DNA of 47,730 nucleotides from Rubrivivax sp. (GTDB lineage Bacteria; Pseudomonadota; Gammaproteobacteria; Burkholderiales; Burkholderiaceae_C): contig JAEUPC010000212.1 in the NCBI GenBank assembly GCA_016789865.1, positions 1-47,730 on the forward strand, written 5' to 3'. The translations under genes and the position numbers were made by a program. Every line of letters starts with the position of its first letter. Position 1 is the first letter of the stretch. Shown in pieces: positions 36,600-44,481 of the stretch. A model generated the notes under the pieces. It saw only the letters and a list, made by a program, of their open reading frames with translations, had not been told where the DNA came from and did not search any database.

Positions 36600-38627
36600 C
36601 TACCAACCGAAGCTGCTCAAGCGCCCGGCGCGCAGCCAGACGACCTGGCCGCCGGCGAACACACTGCGCTGCTGCGACAGGTTGCCTGCCGTCGCCGCTG
36701 CGTCTGCCGGCGGCAGCAGCGGCTTCGCGTTCAGCGTGCCGGCGGCCAGGTCCACCTCCAGCCGCTGCAGCCCGTCGCGCGGGTTGGTGAAGCTGGCGTC
36801 GAAGAGGAACAGCGGCGTCGACAGGCGCATCACCGGCCCCTGCGCCAGCATCGCCAGCCCCTGACGCGAGGCATCCAGGCCGCTGGTGCTGCCGGCGTCG
36901 CCGAACACCCGGCTGGCGGCTTCGCGCGGGCGTGCGGCGTCCGTCACATCGAACAGCGAGATCTTCACGCCGCGGGTGCGGCCACTGGCAGCGTCGGCGT
37001 CCTTGCCCACGCCCAGCAGCCAGCGATCGGACAGCGGCACGAGGTGGTCGGAGAAGCCCGGCGCTTCCAGCACGCCGGCGATGCGCGGGTCGGCTGCATC
37101 GGCCAGGTCCAGCACGTACAGCGGGTCGACCTGGCGGAAGGTCACCACGTAGCCGCGTGTGCCCGCAAAGCGCACGCCGTGGATCTGCTCGCCGGGCTTG
37201 CCCAGCGCCTCGGGGCGGCGGGCGTTGGGCAGCCGGGCCTGCGTCTCCAGCCGGCCGGCGGCGTTGTCGCGCAGCACGGTCAGCGTGGCCGGCGACGGCG
37301 GCGTGGCGGCCGCGTCGGCCAGCGTGAACCAGCCGATCGGGCCGGTGAAGCTCAGCGCCCGCAGCATGCCGCCGTGCTCGCTCAGCCGGTACGACTTGCG
37401 CTGCGCGTCCCAGCCGAGGTGGCCTTCGATCTCGCCGCTGGCGCGGTAGTCGATGCGGCCGTCGGCGCCGAGTGCGAACTTGTGCAGGTCGGTGCGCATG
37501 GTGTCCGGATAGCGCAGCGCATTGCCGCTGGCCGCATCCACGCTGTAGGCCCAGCGTGTGCTGGCCAGGTACAGAGACTGCGGGGTCATGTACATCGCCT
37601 CGGTGCCGCCGATGAAGCAGCGGCTCGCCGGCGCGAGGTCGGCGGCGCGCAGGTCCACCACGGTGAGCGTGGTGATCGACAGCGCGTGCGACGCGTTGGC
37701 CGGCTGCACCCAGCAGTCGGTCTCGGCCATTAACGCGGTGGCGCCGCCGCCGGGGCCGCGCAATCGCGGCAGTGCATCGGTGCCGCGAGTGGCCGCGATG
37801 GCCGCTTCGACCTCGGCCGCTGTGGCGGCGGCCGGCAACTGGTCGGCAGCAAAGCGCGGCTGGTACTCGCTGACGAGGACCAGGAAGGCGCCGACCTGTC
37901 GCGCATCGACGAGGCGACCGTCGAACTGCAGCCTGGCGCCGGCCGCGGGCCGGGCGGGGTCGGCGACGTCGAAGCGCTCGACCGCGACGAGGCCGCGCAG
38001 CCAGATCGGCCCCGGCAGCAGCGCCAGCGGGCACAGGTCCACGCAGGGGTTGCCGACAAGCTCGCTCCAGCCGTCGCTGGCCACGGCGAGCGCCTGGCCA
38101 CCGGGCGCGAGCACCAGACCGCGCGGCGAGATGAACGCCGCGTCGCCCCGAGTGACCGCGACGGCGGCGCGCTCGGTGAGCGTGCCGCCCGCGGCGCGCG
38201 CCGTGACGCGCAGCAGCGGTCCGGCGGCATCGTGCGCGTCGAGGTGGACCAGCGTCGTGCCATCGGCTGTCTTCACGAGGTCGGGCTCGTCGACGTCGCG
38301 CTCCTGGGTCAGCGAGCGCGAGAACGCCGTGCTCGCGGTGGTGGGCGCGGCTCCCGCGGCCGGCACCGGCACGACCGAGGGGGCACCCACCGCGCCCCCG
38401 GGCAGCGGTGCGCCCGACTGCCGTGCCGCGGCACGCGCGCGCAGCACGCGCTGCACGTAGGCGGTCAGCTCACCGGGCTGGCTGACCTTCAACGCGGCCG
38501 TGCCGCGGTCGGGGTTGCCGCCGGCATCGCCGCCGCTGCTGCCGCCGCCGCACCCGGCCAGCAGCGCGAAGGCCAGCGCAGCGGAGAGGAACATGCGCCC
38601 GCGCGGGGACATCGGGGAAGGGAACAT
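36600..38627 (-). CDS. Secreted beta-propeller lipoprotein
   Basis: A 675-residue protein of the family of secreted proteins with a C-terminal beta-propeller distantly related to WD40. The N-terminus has a lipoprotein signal (AFALLAGC) followed by a Gly/Ser-rich linker. Family stretches are RDVDEPDLVKTADGTTLVHL, SVDAASGNALRYPDTMRTDLHKFALGADGRIDYRASGEIEGHL, HGVRFAGTRGYVVTFRQVDPLYVLDLADAADPRIAGVLEAPGF, and SDHLVPLSDRWLLGVG. The function is unknown. The ATG at 38627 is chosen because GGAGG sits six bases upstream on the minus strand. Expression is probably controlled at the palindrome that overlaps its promoter. Confidence 0.88.
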   Translation of the reverse strand: MFPSPMSPRGRMFLSAALAFALLAGCGGGSSGGDAGGNPDRGTAALKVSQPGELTAYVQRVLRARAAARQSGAPLPGGAVGAPSVVPVPAAGAAPTTASTAFSRSLTQERDVDEPDLVKTADGTTLVHLDAHDAAGPLLRVTARAAGGTLTERAAVAVTRGDAAFISPRGLVLAPGGQALAVASDGWSELVGNPCVDLCPLALLPGPIWLRGLVAVERFDVADPARPAAGARLQFDGRLVDARQVGAFLVLVSEYQPRFAADQLPAAATAAEVEAAIAATRGTDALPRLRGPGGGATALMAETDCWVQPANASHALSITTLTVVDLRAADLAPASRCFIGGTEAMYMTPQSLYLASTRWAYSVDAASGNALRYPDTMRTDLHKFALGADGRIDYRASGEIEGHLGWDAQRKSYRLSEHGGMLRALSFTGPIGWFTLADAAATPPSPATLTVLRDNAAGRLETQARLPNARRPEALGKPGEQIHGVRFAGTRGYVVTFRQVDPLYVLDLADAADPRIAGVLEAPGFSDHLVPLSDRWLLGVGKDADAASGRTRGVKISLFDVTDAARPREAASRVFGDAGSTSGLDASRQGLAMLAQGPVMRLSTPLFLFDASFTNPRDGLQRLEVDLAAGTLNAKPLLPPADAAATAGNLSQQRSVFAGGQVVWLRAGRLSSFGW

Positions 38628-38687
38628 GCGTGGCCTCCGTGGGAGCCGGGTGCCGCCGGTGGTGGGGCTTGTCGATCGTCCGACTGA

Positions 38688-38706
38688 TGTGGGAAAATAT
38701 CCCACA
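38688..38706. promoter_or_regulatory. Palindromic operator TGTGGGA-N5-TCCCACA
   Basis: TGTGGGAAAATATCCCACA is a perfect inverted repeat with 7-bp arms and an A/T core. It overlaps the -10 region of the beta-propeller promoter and lies 59 bp before the divergent DUF6502 gene, so one regulator could act on both. I cannot assign the binding protein. Confidence 0.6.
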
Positions 38707-38723
38707 TGCGCCCCGCCTGTCAA
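38694..38723 (-). promoter_or_regulatory. Promoter of the beta-propeller gene
   Basis: On the minus strand a perfect -35 box TTGACA (38723-38718) is followed after 18 bp by TATTTT (38699-38694). The -10 box is inside the palindromic operator, so bound protein would block RNA polymerase. Confidence 0.6.
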
Positions 38724-38764
38724 CGATCGCCATGTAACCGGCGCCCTCGCGCCTGGAGGCGGGC

Positions 38765-39616
38765 TTGCTGAAGACGCAGGCGCAGCCGGTCACTGCCACC
38801 GTGCTCGACCGCGTGCTGCACGCACTGCGCCCGCTGGTGCGGCTGCTGCTGCATCACGGCGTGAACTACGGGGCGCTGGCGGCAGCGTTGAAGCGCGTGT
38901 TCCTCGAAGAGGCGCAGCGCGAACTCGGCCGCCGCAGCATGGTGGCCACCGCGAGCGCGCTGACGCTGCTTTCGGGCGTGCACCGGCGCGATGTGCGCAC
39001 GCTGCTGCAGGCCGCGGATGACGAGGCGGCCGCCAGCCGTCGCCGCGGCGGCGTGCCCGCCGCGCCACCGCCCGCACCCAGCCTGGCCGCCGAAGTGGTG
39101 GGCCGCTGGATGCAGCAGCGGCGCTTCCTCACGCGCGCGGGCCACCCGCGCGTGCTGCCGCGCGGGGCCGACGACGCGGACAGCTTCGACGGTCTCGTGC
39201 ACGGCGTCAGCCGCGACGTGAGGCCGCGCGCCGTGCTGGACGAACTGGTGCGCCTGGGCGTGGCCGAAGTGGCGCCCGAGGGCGTGCGGCTGCTCGCCGA
39301 AGGCTTTGCGCCCCGGCGCGCAGGCGACGAAATGGCGGCGCTCTTCGCCGCCAACGTGCACGACCACGCCGCGGCGGCAGTGGCCAACCTGCGCGGCGAG
39401 GCCAACTTCCTCGAGCAGGCGGTGTTCGTCGACGAGATCACCGAGGCGTCGGCGCACCTGCTGCAGCAGGTCGGCGTGGCGGCGTGGAAGACGGCGATGC
39501 GCGAGGTGATGGCCGCCGCGCACGAACGCTTCGACGCCGACCAGGCACTGCCCGCCCCCCAGCGCCGCCAGCGCGCGCGCTTCGGCATCTATTTCTACAG
39601 CGAGCCCCAGGAATGA
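38765..39616 (+). CDS. DUF6502-family conserved protein
   Basis: A 283-residue protein from a TTG start supported by GGAGG at 38755-38759, five bases upstream. Residues 10-90 (LDRVLHALRPLVRLLLHHGVNYGALAAALKRVFLEEAQREL ... ALTLLSGVHRRDVRTLL) look like a winged-helix-like domain. The rest is helical (EVVGRWMQQRRFLT, EANFLEQAVFVDEITEASAHLLQQVG). It ends in RARFGIYFYSEPQE. The family is widespread in Burkholderiales with unknown function; DNA binding is possible but unproven. A GTG at 38801 is an alternative start. Its stop overlaps the start of the lipoprotein gene (ATGA), a frequent pairing. Confidence 0.75.
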   Translation: MLKTQAQPVTATVLDRVLHALRPLVRLLLHHGVNYGALAAALKRVFLEEAQRELGRRSMVATASALTLLSGVHRRDVRTLLQAADDEAAASRRRGGVPAAPPPAPSLAAEVVGRWMQQRRFLTRAGHPRVLPRGADDADSFDGLVHGVSRDVRPRAVLDELVRLGVAEVAPEGVRLLAEGFAPRRAGDEMAALFAANVHDHAAAAVANLRGEANFLEQAVFVDEITEASAHLLQQVGVAAWKTAMREVMAAAHERFDADQALPAPQRRQRARFGIYFYSEPQE

Positions 39617-40251
39617 ACGCCACTCCACTGCACGGCGAGCCCCATCGCTCCAGCCCGGACGCACGGCCTCGCGGCGCCTGCCTCACCGAGGGGCTCACCG
39701 AGGGCGCACCGAGGGCGCGGTGGGCGGCGCAGGCCGGGTGGGCCATCTGCGCGCTTTTCGCCGTGTGCGCCGTGCTCGCCGGCTGCGGCCCGGGGCTGGG
39801 CGGCACCGGCACCGGTGCCGAGCAGGATGCCCTGGCGGCCTACGCCGCGCGCGAAGTGCCGGTGTGCGAGGCCGAATTCGCCGACCTGCTGGGCTGTGCG
39901 CGGCCGTCGGCGGGGGCGGCGCCGCTGCCCGCCGCCGACGCCCGCTTCTTCGCCGAAGCAACGCCGGCCAGCCGCACGCTGCTGGCGCTGGACGGCCAGC
40001 AGGCCGAGCTGAGGCTGCGCTGCGCCGGCGTCGTGTTCATCGGCAGCTTCGGCCAGGTGGGCCTGCAAGTGCCGCGCTATTACGGCACCGCCATCGAAGG
40101 CGGCAGCCGCGTGCGCCTGGCCTCGCTGGCCGTGCGACGCACCGGCGGCGGCGTGGAGGTGACGCTGGTCGACTCGCTCGGCCTCACGCTGGCCGGCCCG
40201 CAAGGGCTGCAGCCGGTGAGCGGGACGACGGCCGAAGCGCCCTGCCCCTGA
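39613..40251 (+). CDS. Hypothetical lipoprotein, coupled to DUF6502
   Basis: A 212-residue protein. After a long 40-residue N-region with the small repeat LTEGLTEGAP, a hydrophobic stretch ends in CAVLAGCGPG, a lipobox. The mature part contains Cys residues at VPVCEAEFADLLGCARP and LRCAGVVFIGSFGQVGLQVPRYYG. The last strands (GGGVEVTLVDSLGLTL) suggest a small beta-rich domain. The start overlaps the upstream stop. The long N-region suggests that the real start could be further in, but no better ATG is visible. The function is unknown. Confidence 0.65.
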   Translation: MNATPLHGEPHRSSPDARPRGACLTEGLTEGAPRARWAAQAGWAICALFAVCAVLAGCGPGLGGTGTGAEQDALAAYAAREVPVCEAEFADLLGCARPSAGAAPLPAADARFFAEATPASRTLLALDGQQAELRLRCAGVVFIGSFGQVGLQVPRYYGTAIEGGSRVRLASLAVRRTGGGVEVTLVDSLGLTLAGPQGLQPVSGTTAEAPCP

Positions 40252-40424
40252 CCGAGGCGGCGCTGCACGTCCGATCGCCGAAGGAGCGGCGCGGGGCGTC
40301 TGCTGTCGACAGAAGGCAGGTGCGCGACGCAGGTGTGCGAAGCGCATGAGGGAAGCGGGCGAGGACAGGCGCAGCCGCGAGCCGTCGCGGCCGCGGCGTG
40401 CCGGTGCTGCTACCGTCGCGGGCC

Positions 40425-41318
40425 ATGTCCGCCGCGCCCGCCGCCGCCGAATCGCCGCCCTCGCTGCGCTGCCTGAACTGCGACGCGGCGCTGCCCGAGC
40501 CCCGGCCGCGGTTCTGCAGCACCTGCGGGCAGGAAACGAACCCCAAGCCGCCGACCATGGGCGAATTCGTGCAGCAGTTCGGCGGCGCCTACCTCTCCAC
40601 CGAAGGGGCACTGTGGCGCACGCTGGCGTTGCTGCTGCTGCGCCCAGGCGAACTGACGGCGCGCTACCTGGCCGGCCGGCGCAAGCACTACGTGCTGCCG
40701 TTGCGGCTGTACCTGACGATCAGCGTCATCGTGTTGCTGCTGATGCGGTGGATGGTCGACTTGCACACGGGCTCCGAGCTGGCCGTCAAGATCGATCCTG
40801 GCGACAAGCTGGAGGTCGTCGCCATCGACATGGGTTTCGCGCGCGCCGGCCTGAAGGACGGGCGCTTCTACTGCGAGAACCTGCCCCCGCGCATCTGCAC
40901 GCGGCTGGAGCGGCGCCTGAACGTCGACCCGGCGGCGCTGCAGCGCGAGGCGGTGGAACTCGGGCAGCGCTTCCTGGCCAACGTCGGCGCGGCGATGTTC
41001 GTGCTGCTGCCGCTGTTCGCGCTGCTGCTAAAAGGGGCCTACTTCAACCGGCGGCTGCGCTACACCGAGCACCTGGTGGCGGCGCTGCACCTGCACGCGT
41101 TCTGGTTCATCGCCTTCGCGCTGACGCTGCTGAACCAGCCCTGGCTGAGCGGGCTGGCGTTCCTCGCCACGCCGGTGTACACGATGCGCGCGTTCAGGCG
41201 CGTCTACGGCGGGCGCTGGTGGCCGCGCCTGATGCGCGCTGCGCTGATCGCTTTCGTGTACCTCGTGGCGATGGGCGTGGCGCTGGGCGTCGTGGCGGTG
41301 TGGGCGCTCTTGTTCTAG
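40425..41318 (+). CDS. DUF3667-type membrane protein with zinc ribbon
   Basis: A 297-residue protein. Residues about 15-37 form a zinc ribbon (RCLNCDAALPEPRPRFCSTCGQE, two CxxC pairs). FVQQFGGAYLSTEGALWRTLALLLLRPGELTARYLAGRRKHYVLPLRLYLTIS is the family hallmark. Four or more membrane segments follow. It lies in the inner membrane with the ribbon likely in the cytoplasm; the function is unknown. The ATG at 40425 gives the compact N-terminus; a GTG at 40398 is upstream in frame. The gap 40252-40424 shows no gene. Confidence 0.85.
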   Translation: MSAAPAAAESPPSLRCLNCDAALPEPRPRFCSTCGQETNPKPPTMGEFVQQFGGAYLSTEGALWRTLALLLLRPGELTARYLAGRRKHYVLPLRLYLTISVIVLLLMRWMVDLHTGSELAVKIDPGDKLEVVAIDMGFARAGLKDGRFYCENLPPRICTRLERRLNVDPAALQREAVELGQRFLANVGAAMFVLLPLFALLLKGAYFNRRLRYTEHLVAALHLHAFWFIAFALTLLNQPWLSGLAFLATPVYTMRAFRRVYGGRWWPRLMRAALIAFVYLVAMGVALGVVAVWALLF

Positions 41319-41382
41319 GCCCGAGCCGCTGCACCGGCGGTGCGCCGCACCGGGCCACGGCGACGCCGCCGCCGACGCACGC

Positions 41383-41607
41383 TCAGTGCGCCGCGCCCAC
41401 CGTCTCTGCGGCCCGCAACCGGTACACGTTGCCGCAATAGGGGCAGCGACCTTCGCCGGTCTTCGCGACGTCGATGAACACCTTGGGGTGGTTGCTCCAC
41501 AAGGCCATCCTGGGGTTCGGGCAGAACGTGACCCCCGGGCCCATCAGGTCGGCCGCGGCCAGGTCGACCAGGGCCTGGGAGGGGTTGGCGGAAGACGGAG
41601 TGCTCAT
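41383..41607 (-). CDS. Zinc-finger CHCC domain protein
   Basis: A 74-residue protein. FCPNPRMALWSNHPKVFIDV and GRCPYCGNVYRL supply the Cys/His ligands of the zf-CHCC domain, related to the NDUFS6 subunit of respiratory complex I. It regularly sits just downstream of ilvE in betaproteobacteria, as here (88-bp gap, same strand). Its role is not established. Confidence 0.88.
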   Translation of the reverse strand: MSTPSSANPSQALVDLAAADLMGPGVTFCPNPRMALWSNHPKVFIDVAKTGEGRCPYCGNVYRLRAAETVGAAH

Positions 41608-41653
41608 CGCGGCAGTCAGGCGGGAGTGAAGGCGAGGACCGGGCGGCAGGTCA

Positions 41654-41708
41654 GACGGTGGTCGAACGGCAGTCGAACGGGCGGTCGAACGGCGGTCAAA
41701 CAGCGGTC
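41654..41708. repeat. Degenerate 11-12-bp tandem repeat
   Basis: About five imperfect units of ACGGCGGTCGA fill the end of ilvE and the gap to the zf-CHCC gene. No hairpin array or spacer pattern is present, so it is not a CRISPR. Confidence 0.6.
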
Positions 41709-42622
41709 AGCCACTCGGCGTACTTCGGGTTGCGGCCGTTGACGATGTCGAAGAAGGCGCTCTGGATCTTCTCGGTGATGGGCCCGCGGCTGCCGGCGCC
41801 CAGTTCGATGCGGTCGAGCTCGCGGATCGGCGTCACCTCGGCCGCGGTGCCGGTAAAGAAGGCCTCGTCGCAGATGTAGACCTCGTCGCGCGTGATGCGC
41901 TTCTCCACCAGCGGCAGCCCCAGGTCCTTGCAGATCGCGAAGACGGTGTTGCGCGTGATGCCGTTGAGCGCGCCGGCACTGAGGTCGGGCGTATAGACGG
42001 TGCCGTTCTTGATGATGAACAGGTTCTCGCCGGCCCCTTCGCTGACGAAGCCCGAGGCGTCCAACAGCATCGCCTCGTCGTAGCCCTCATCCGTGGCCTC
42101 CATGTTGGCCAGGATGCTGTTGGTGTAGTTGCTCACCGCCTTGGCCTGCGTCATCGTGATGTTGACGTGGTGGCGCGTGTAGCTGCTGATCTTGACGCGG
42201 ATGCCGCGCTTCAAGCCCTCTTCGCCGAGGTAGGCGCCCCAGGCCCAGGCGGCGATCATCAGGTGGATGGTGTTGCCCCGGGGGCTGACGCCCAGCTTCT
42301 GGTCGCCGATCCACGTCAGCGGCCGCAGGTAGCAGCTGTCGAGCTTGTTGGCGCGCACGACTTCGCATTGCGCCTCCATCACCTGTTGCGGCGTGAAGGG
42401 GATCTTCATGCGAAGGATCTTCGCGCTGTTGAACAGGCGCTCGGTGTGCTCGCGCAGCCGAAAGATGGCTGTCTTGCCGCTGGCCGTCTTGTATGCACGC
42501 ACGCCCTCGAAGGCGCCGCAGCCGTAGTGCAGCGTGTGCGTGAGCACGTGGATCTTGGCGTCGCGCCAGTCGACGAGGCGGCCGTCCATCCAGATCTTGC
42601 CGTCGCGGTCGGACATGGACAT
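41696..42622 (-). CDS. ilvE: Branched-chain amino-acid aminotransferase
   Basis: A 308-residue class IV PLP enzyme that performs the last step of valine, leucine and isoleucine synthesis with glutamate as amino donor. KIWMDGRLVDWRDAKIHVLTHTLHYGCGAFEGVRAY is the usual N-terminus. SSYTRHHVNITMTQAKAVSNYTNSILANMEA contains the PLP-binding Lys. GYDEAMLLDASGFVSEGAGENLFIIKNG and ALNGITRNTVF are the family signature. The start at 42622 is backed by AAGGAG seven bases upstream on the minus strand. It is followed by the zf-CHCC gene. Confidence 0.96.
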   Translation of the reverse strand: MSMSDRDGKIWMDGRLVDWRDAKIHVLTHTLHYGCGAFEGVRAYKTASGKTAIFRLREHTERLFNSAKILRMKIPFTPQQVMEAQCEVVRANKLDSCYLRPLTWIGDQKLGVSPRGNTIHLMIAAWAWGAYLGEEGLKRGIRVKISSYTRHHVNITMTQAKAVSNYTNSILANMEATDEGYDEAMLLDASGFVSEGAGENLFIIKNGTVYTPDLSAGALNGITRNTVFAICKDLGLPLVEKRITRDEVYICDEAFFTGTAAEVTPIRELDRIELGAGSRGPITEKIQSAFFDIVNGRNPKYAEWLTAV

Positions 42623-42750
42623 GGGGGGCTCCTTCGGGGAAGGGGATGGAATGTCGGGGGCCGAGGGGGCAGTGCAGCGAACCGTTGTCGATGTGGTCGG
42701 CCTGCGCCCCGGGGTGGCCCGGGGTGGCCCGGGTCGGGTGGGCCGGCATT

Positions 42751-43215
42751 CTAGGTGGCGACCCCCGGGCCGGAGGGCGCTGCCGGCGGCAGGTGGGCCT
42801 GCGACATGCCGGCCGGCGTGACGCGGTGCAGGCTCCAGTGCGCCAGCCGCCCGCCAACAAAGACCAGCTCGACGCGGTCACCCGCCTCGTCGGCCCAGGC
42901 CCAGGTCTCGTCGGGCTCGGGTGCCAGCGGCGTGCCGAGGCTGCGGGTGAGCCGCAGCACCTGCGGCAGCCGCATGCCGGCATGCAGCTTCGCCTGCAGC
43001 ATCACCACGTTGTCCACGCTGCCCACCGGCCGGCCGGCGGCGTCGCGCAGCACGCGCAGCGAGCGGCTGAACTGCAGCAGCAGCCAGAAGGCGATGACGG
43101 TCAGCGTCAGCGCCAGGCCCTGCCAGCCGTAGCCGACATAACCCGCGACCAACGCCAGCAGCGCCAGCCCCCAGCCGAGCGCCGCGCCGGCGGGCAGGCG
43201 CGTGCCGCCGATCAT
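42751..43215 (-). CDS. Hypothetical small inner-membrane protein
   Basis: A 154-residue protein with two hydrophobic segments near the N-terminus (GWGLALLALVAGYVGYGW and LALTLTVIAFWLLLQF). A cytoplasmic part follows with DNVVMLQAKLHAGMRLPQVLRLTRSLG and DETWAWADEAGDRVELVFVGGRLAHWSLHRV. I recognise a conserved Burkholderiales type but no function. The ATG at 43215 is chosen; a GTG at 43251 would come within 12 bp of the divergent glycosyltransferase start. It is upstream of ilvE on the same strand, with a GC-rich 128-bp gap. Confidence 0.7.
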   Translation of the reverse strand: MIGGTRLPAGAALGWGLALLALVAGYVGYGWQGLALTLTVIAFWLLLQFSRSLRVLRDAAGRPVGSVDNVVMLQAKLHAGMRLPQVLRLTRSLGTPLAPEPDETWAWADEAGDRVELVFVGGRLAHWSLHRVTPAGMSQAHLPPAAPSGPGVAT

Positions 43216-43262
43216 GGATTGCCCCGCCGGGGCGGCCGCGGGTGCGGGCACAGAATGGCGCC

Positions 43263-44036
43263 GTGGATCATCGACTTCACAACCTGCACACCTGGGTCAT
43301 CAACCTCGACCGCGCCACCCAGAGGCTGGCGCGCATCTCGGCGCAATTGCAAGGCCTGGGGATACCGTGGACGCGCCTGGCCGCCGTCGACGCGCGCGCC
43401 CTCACGCCCGAGCAACGCGCCGCGCTCGACGAGCCGGCCTACCGGCGCAAGCACGGCATGACGCCGTCGCCGGGTGAGCTGGGATGTTATCTGTCGCACG
43501 TGCAGGTCATGCGCGCGCTGCTGGCGAGCCGATTCGAGTTCGCGCTGGTCCTCGAGGACGACGTGCTGCTCAAGCCCGCGCTGCCGGCCGTGCTGGAAGC
43601 GCTGGTGGCACACCGCGGCCGCTGGGACGTGGCCAAGCTCTCGGCGGTGCACTCGGGGACGCCGCAGCCCTACCTGCCCATCACGCCGCAGCACCAGCTG
43701 AACGTGATGCTCACGCGCTGCACCGGTGCCAGTGCCTACCTGGTCAACCGCGCGGCGGCGCAGGCCTACGTGGACCGGCTGCTGCCGATGAGCCTGCCCT
43801 ACGACCACGCCTTCGACCAGGGCTGGCGCCTGGGCATCCGCTTCCGCCTGGTGACGCCCACGCCTTGCGACCACGATGACCGGATCGAGACCACCATCGT
43901 CATCGGGCCCAACCGGAAGTTCGCCTGGTGGCGGCGCCTGCCGTGCTTCGCCTGGCGGCTCGGCAACGAGTTGCGGCGCGTGCGCCACGGCCTCGGGCAG
44001 ACCTGGAAGGAGCGGCGCTTCGCGAGCCGGGGGTAG
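43263..44036 (+). CDS. Glycosyltransferase family 25 (LOS-type)
   Basis: A 257-residue enzyme of the family that adds galactose or other sugars to lipooligosaccharide. WVINLDRATQRLARISAQL opens the domain, followed by TPSPGELGCYLSHVQVMRALL. The metal-binding DxD-like motif is ALVLEDDVLL. LTRCTGASAYLVNRAAAQAYVDRLLPMSLPYDHAFDQGW is also family-like. The GTG at 43263 gives the expected short N-terminus. It acts at the cytoplasmic face of the inner membrane. It stands alone and no other envelope-sugar gene is nearby. Confidence 0.9.
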   Translation: MDHRLHNLHTWVINLDRATQRLARISAQLQGLGIPWTRLAAVDARALTPEQRAALDEPAYRRKHGMTPSPGELGCYLSHVQVMRALLASRFEFALVLEDDVLLKPALPAVLEALVAHRGRWDVAKLSAVHSGTPQPYLPITPQHQLNVMLTRCTGASAYLVNRAAAQAYVDRLLPMSLPYDHAFDQGWRLGIRFRLVTPTPCDHDDRIETTIVIGPNRKFAWWRRLPCFAWRLGNELRRVRHGLGQTWKERRFASRG

Positions 44037-44068
44037 GCCGGCGCGCGTGCCACGGGCGGCGGCAGCGC

Positions 44069-44341
44069 TCAGGCCGCGGGGCGCGAGATCTCCGCGCGCA
44101 GCCCGGCCGGCAGCCGGTCGAGCAGGAAGCGCATGGCCAGCGGGACCAGCACCACGTCGTCCATCACGCCGAGCACGGGCACGAACTCCGCAATGAGGTC
44201 CATCGGCCACAGCACGTAGGCCACCATGGCCAGCGTGCCCAGCTTCAGCCAGCCCGGCGCCTGCGGATGGCGCAACGCCCGCCACAACAGCCTGGCGTCG
44301 CCTCGCACGACGGTCCACAGGACGGAAAGGCGCTTCCACAT
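44069..44341 (-). CDS. DUF1232 (YkvA-like) membrane protein
   Basis: A 90-residue protein. GWLKLGTLAMVAYVLWPMDLIAEFVPVLGVMDDVVLVPLAM is the DUF1232 hallmark, with the PxDLIP-like motif inside a hydrophobic hairpin. The start ATG at 44341 is preceded by AAGGAA. The function is unknown. Confidence 0.88.
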   Translation of the reverse strand: MWKRLSVLWTVVRGDARLLWRALRHPQAPGWLKLGTLAMVAYVLWPMDLIAEFVPVLGVMDDVVLVPLAMRFLLDRLPAGLRAEISRPAA

Positions 44342-44481
44342 GGCTCGGGTTCCTTTCGAAGGCAAGCAGTGATCGCTTGGACACGCCGCGCGATGCGGGC
44401 GTTCCGCGCGGCTGGGCTGCAACGTGGGGTCGGGGTGCGGAGATGACAAGGGCCGGTCAGTCCGCCGCTGCCAGCCGCCGT

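Noticed and set aside
41654-41708. Short repeats near ilvE as a CRISPR array
   Set aside because: Units are 11-12 bp, imperfect and without spacers.
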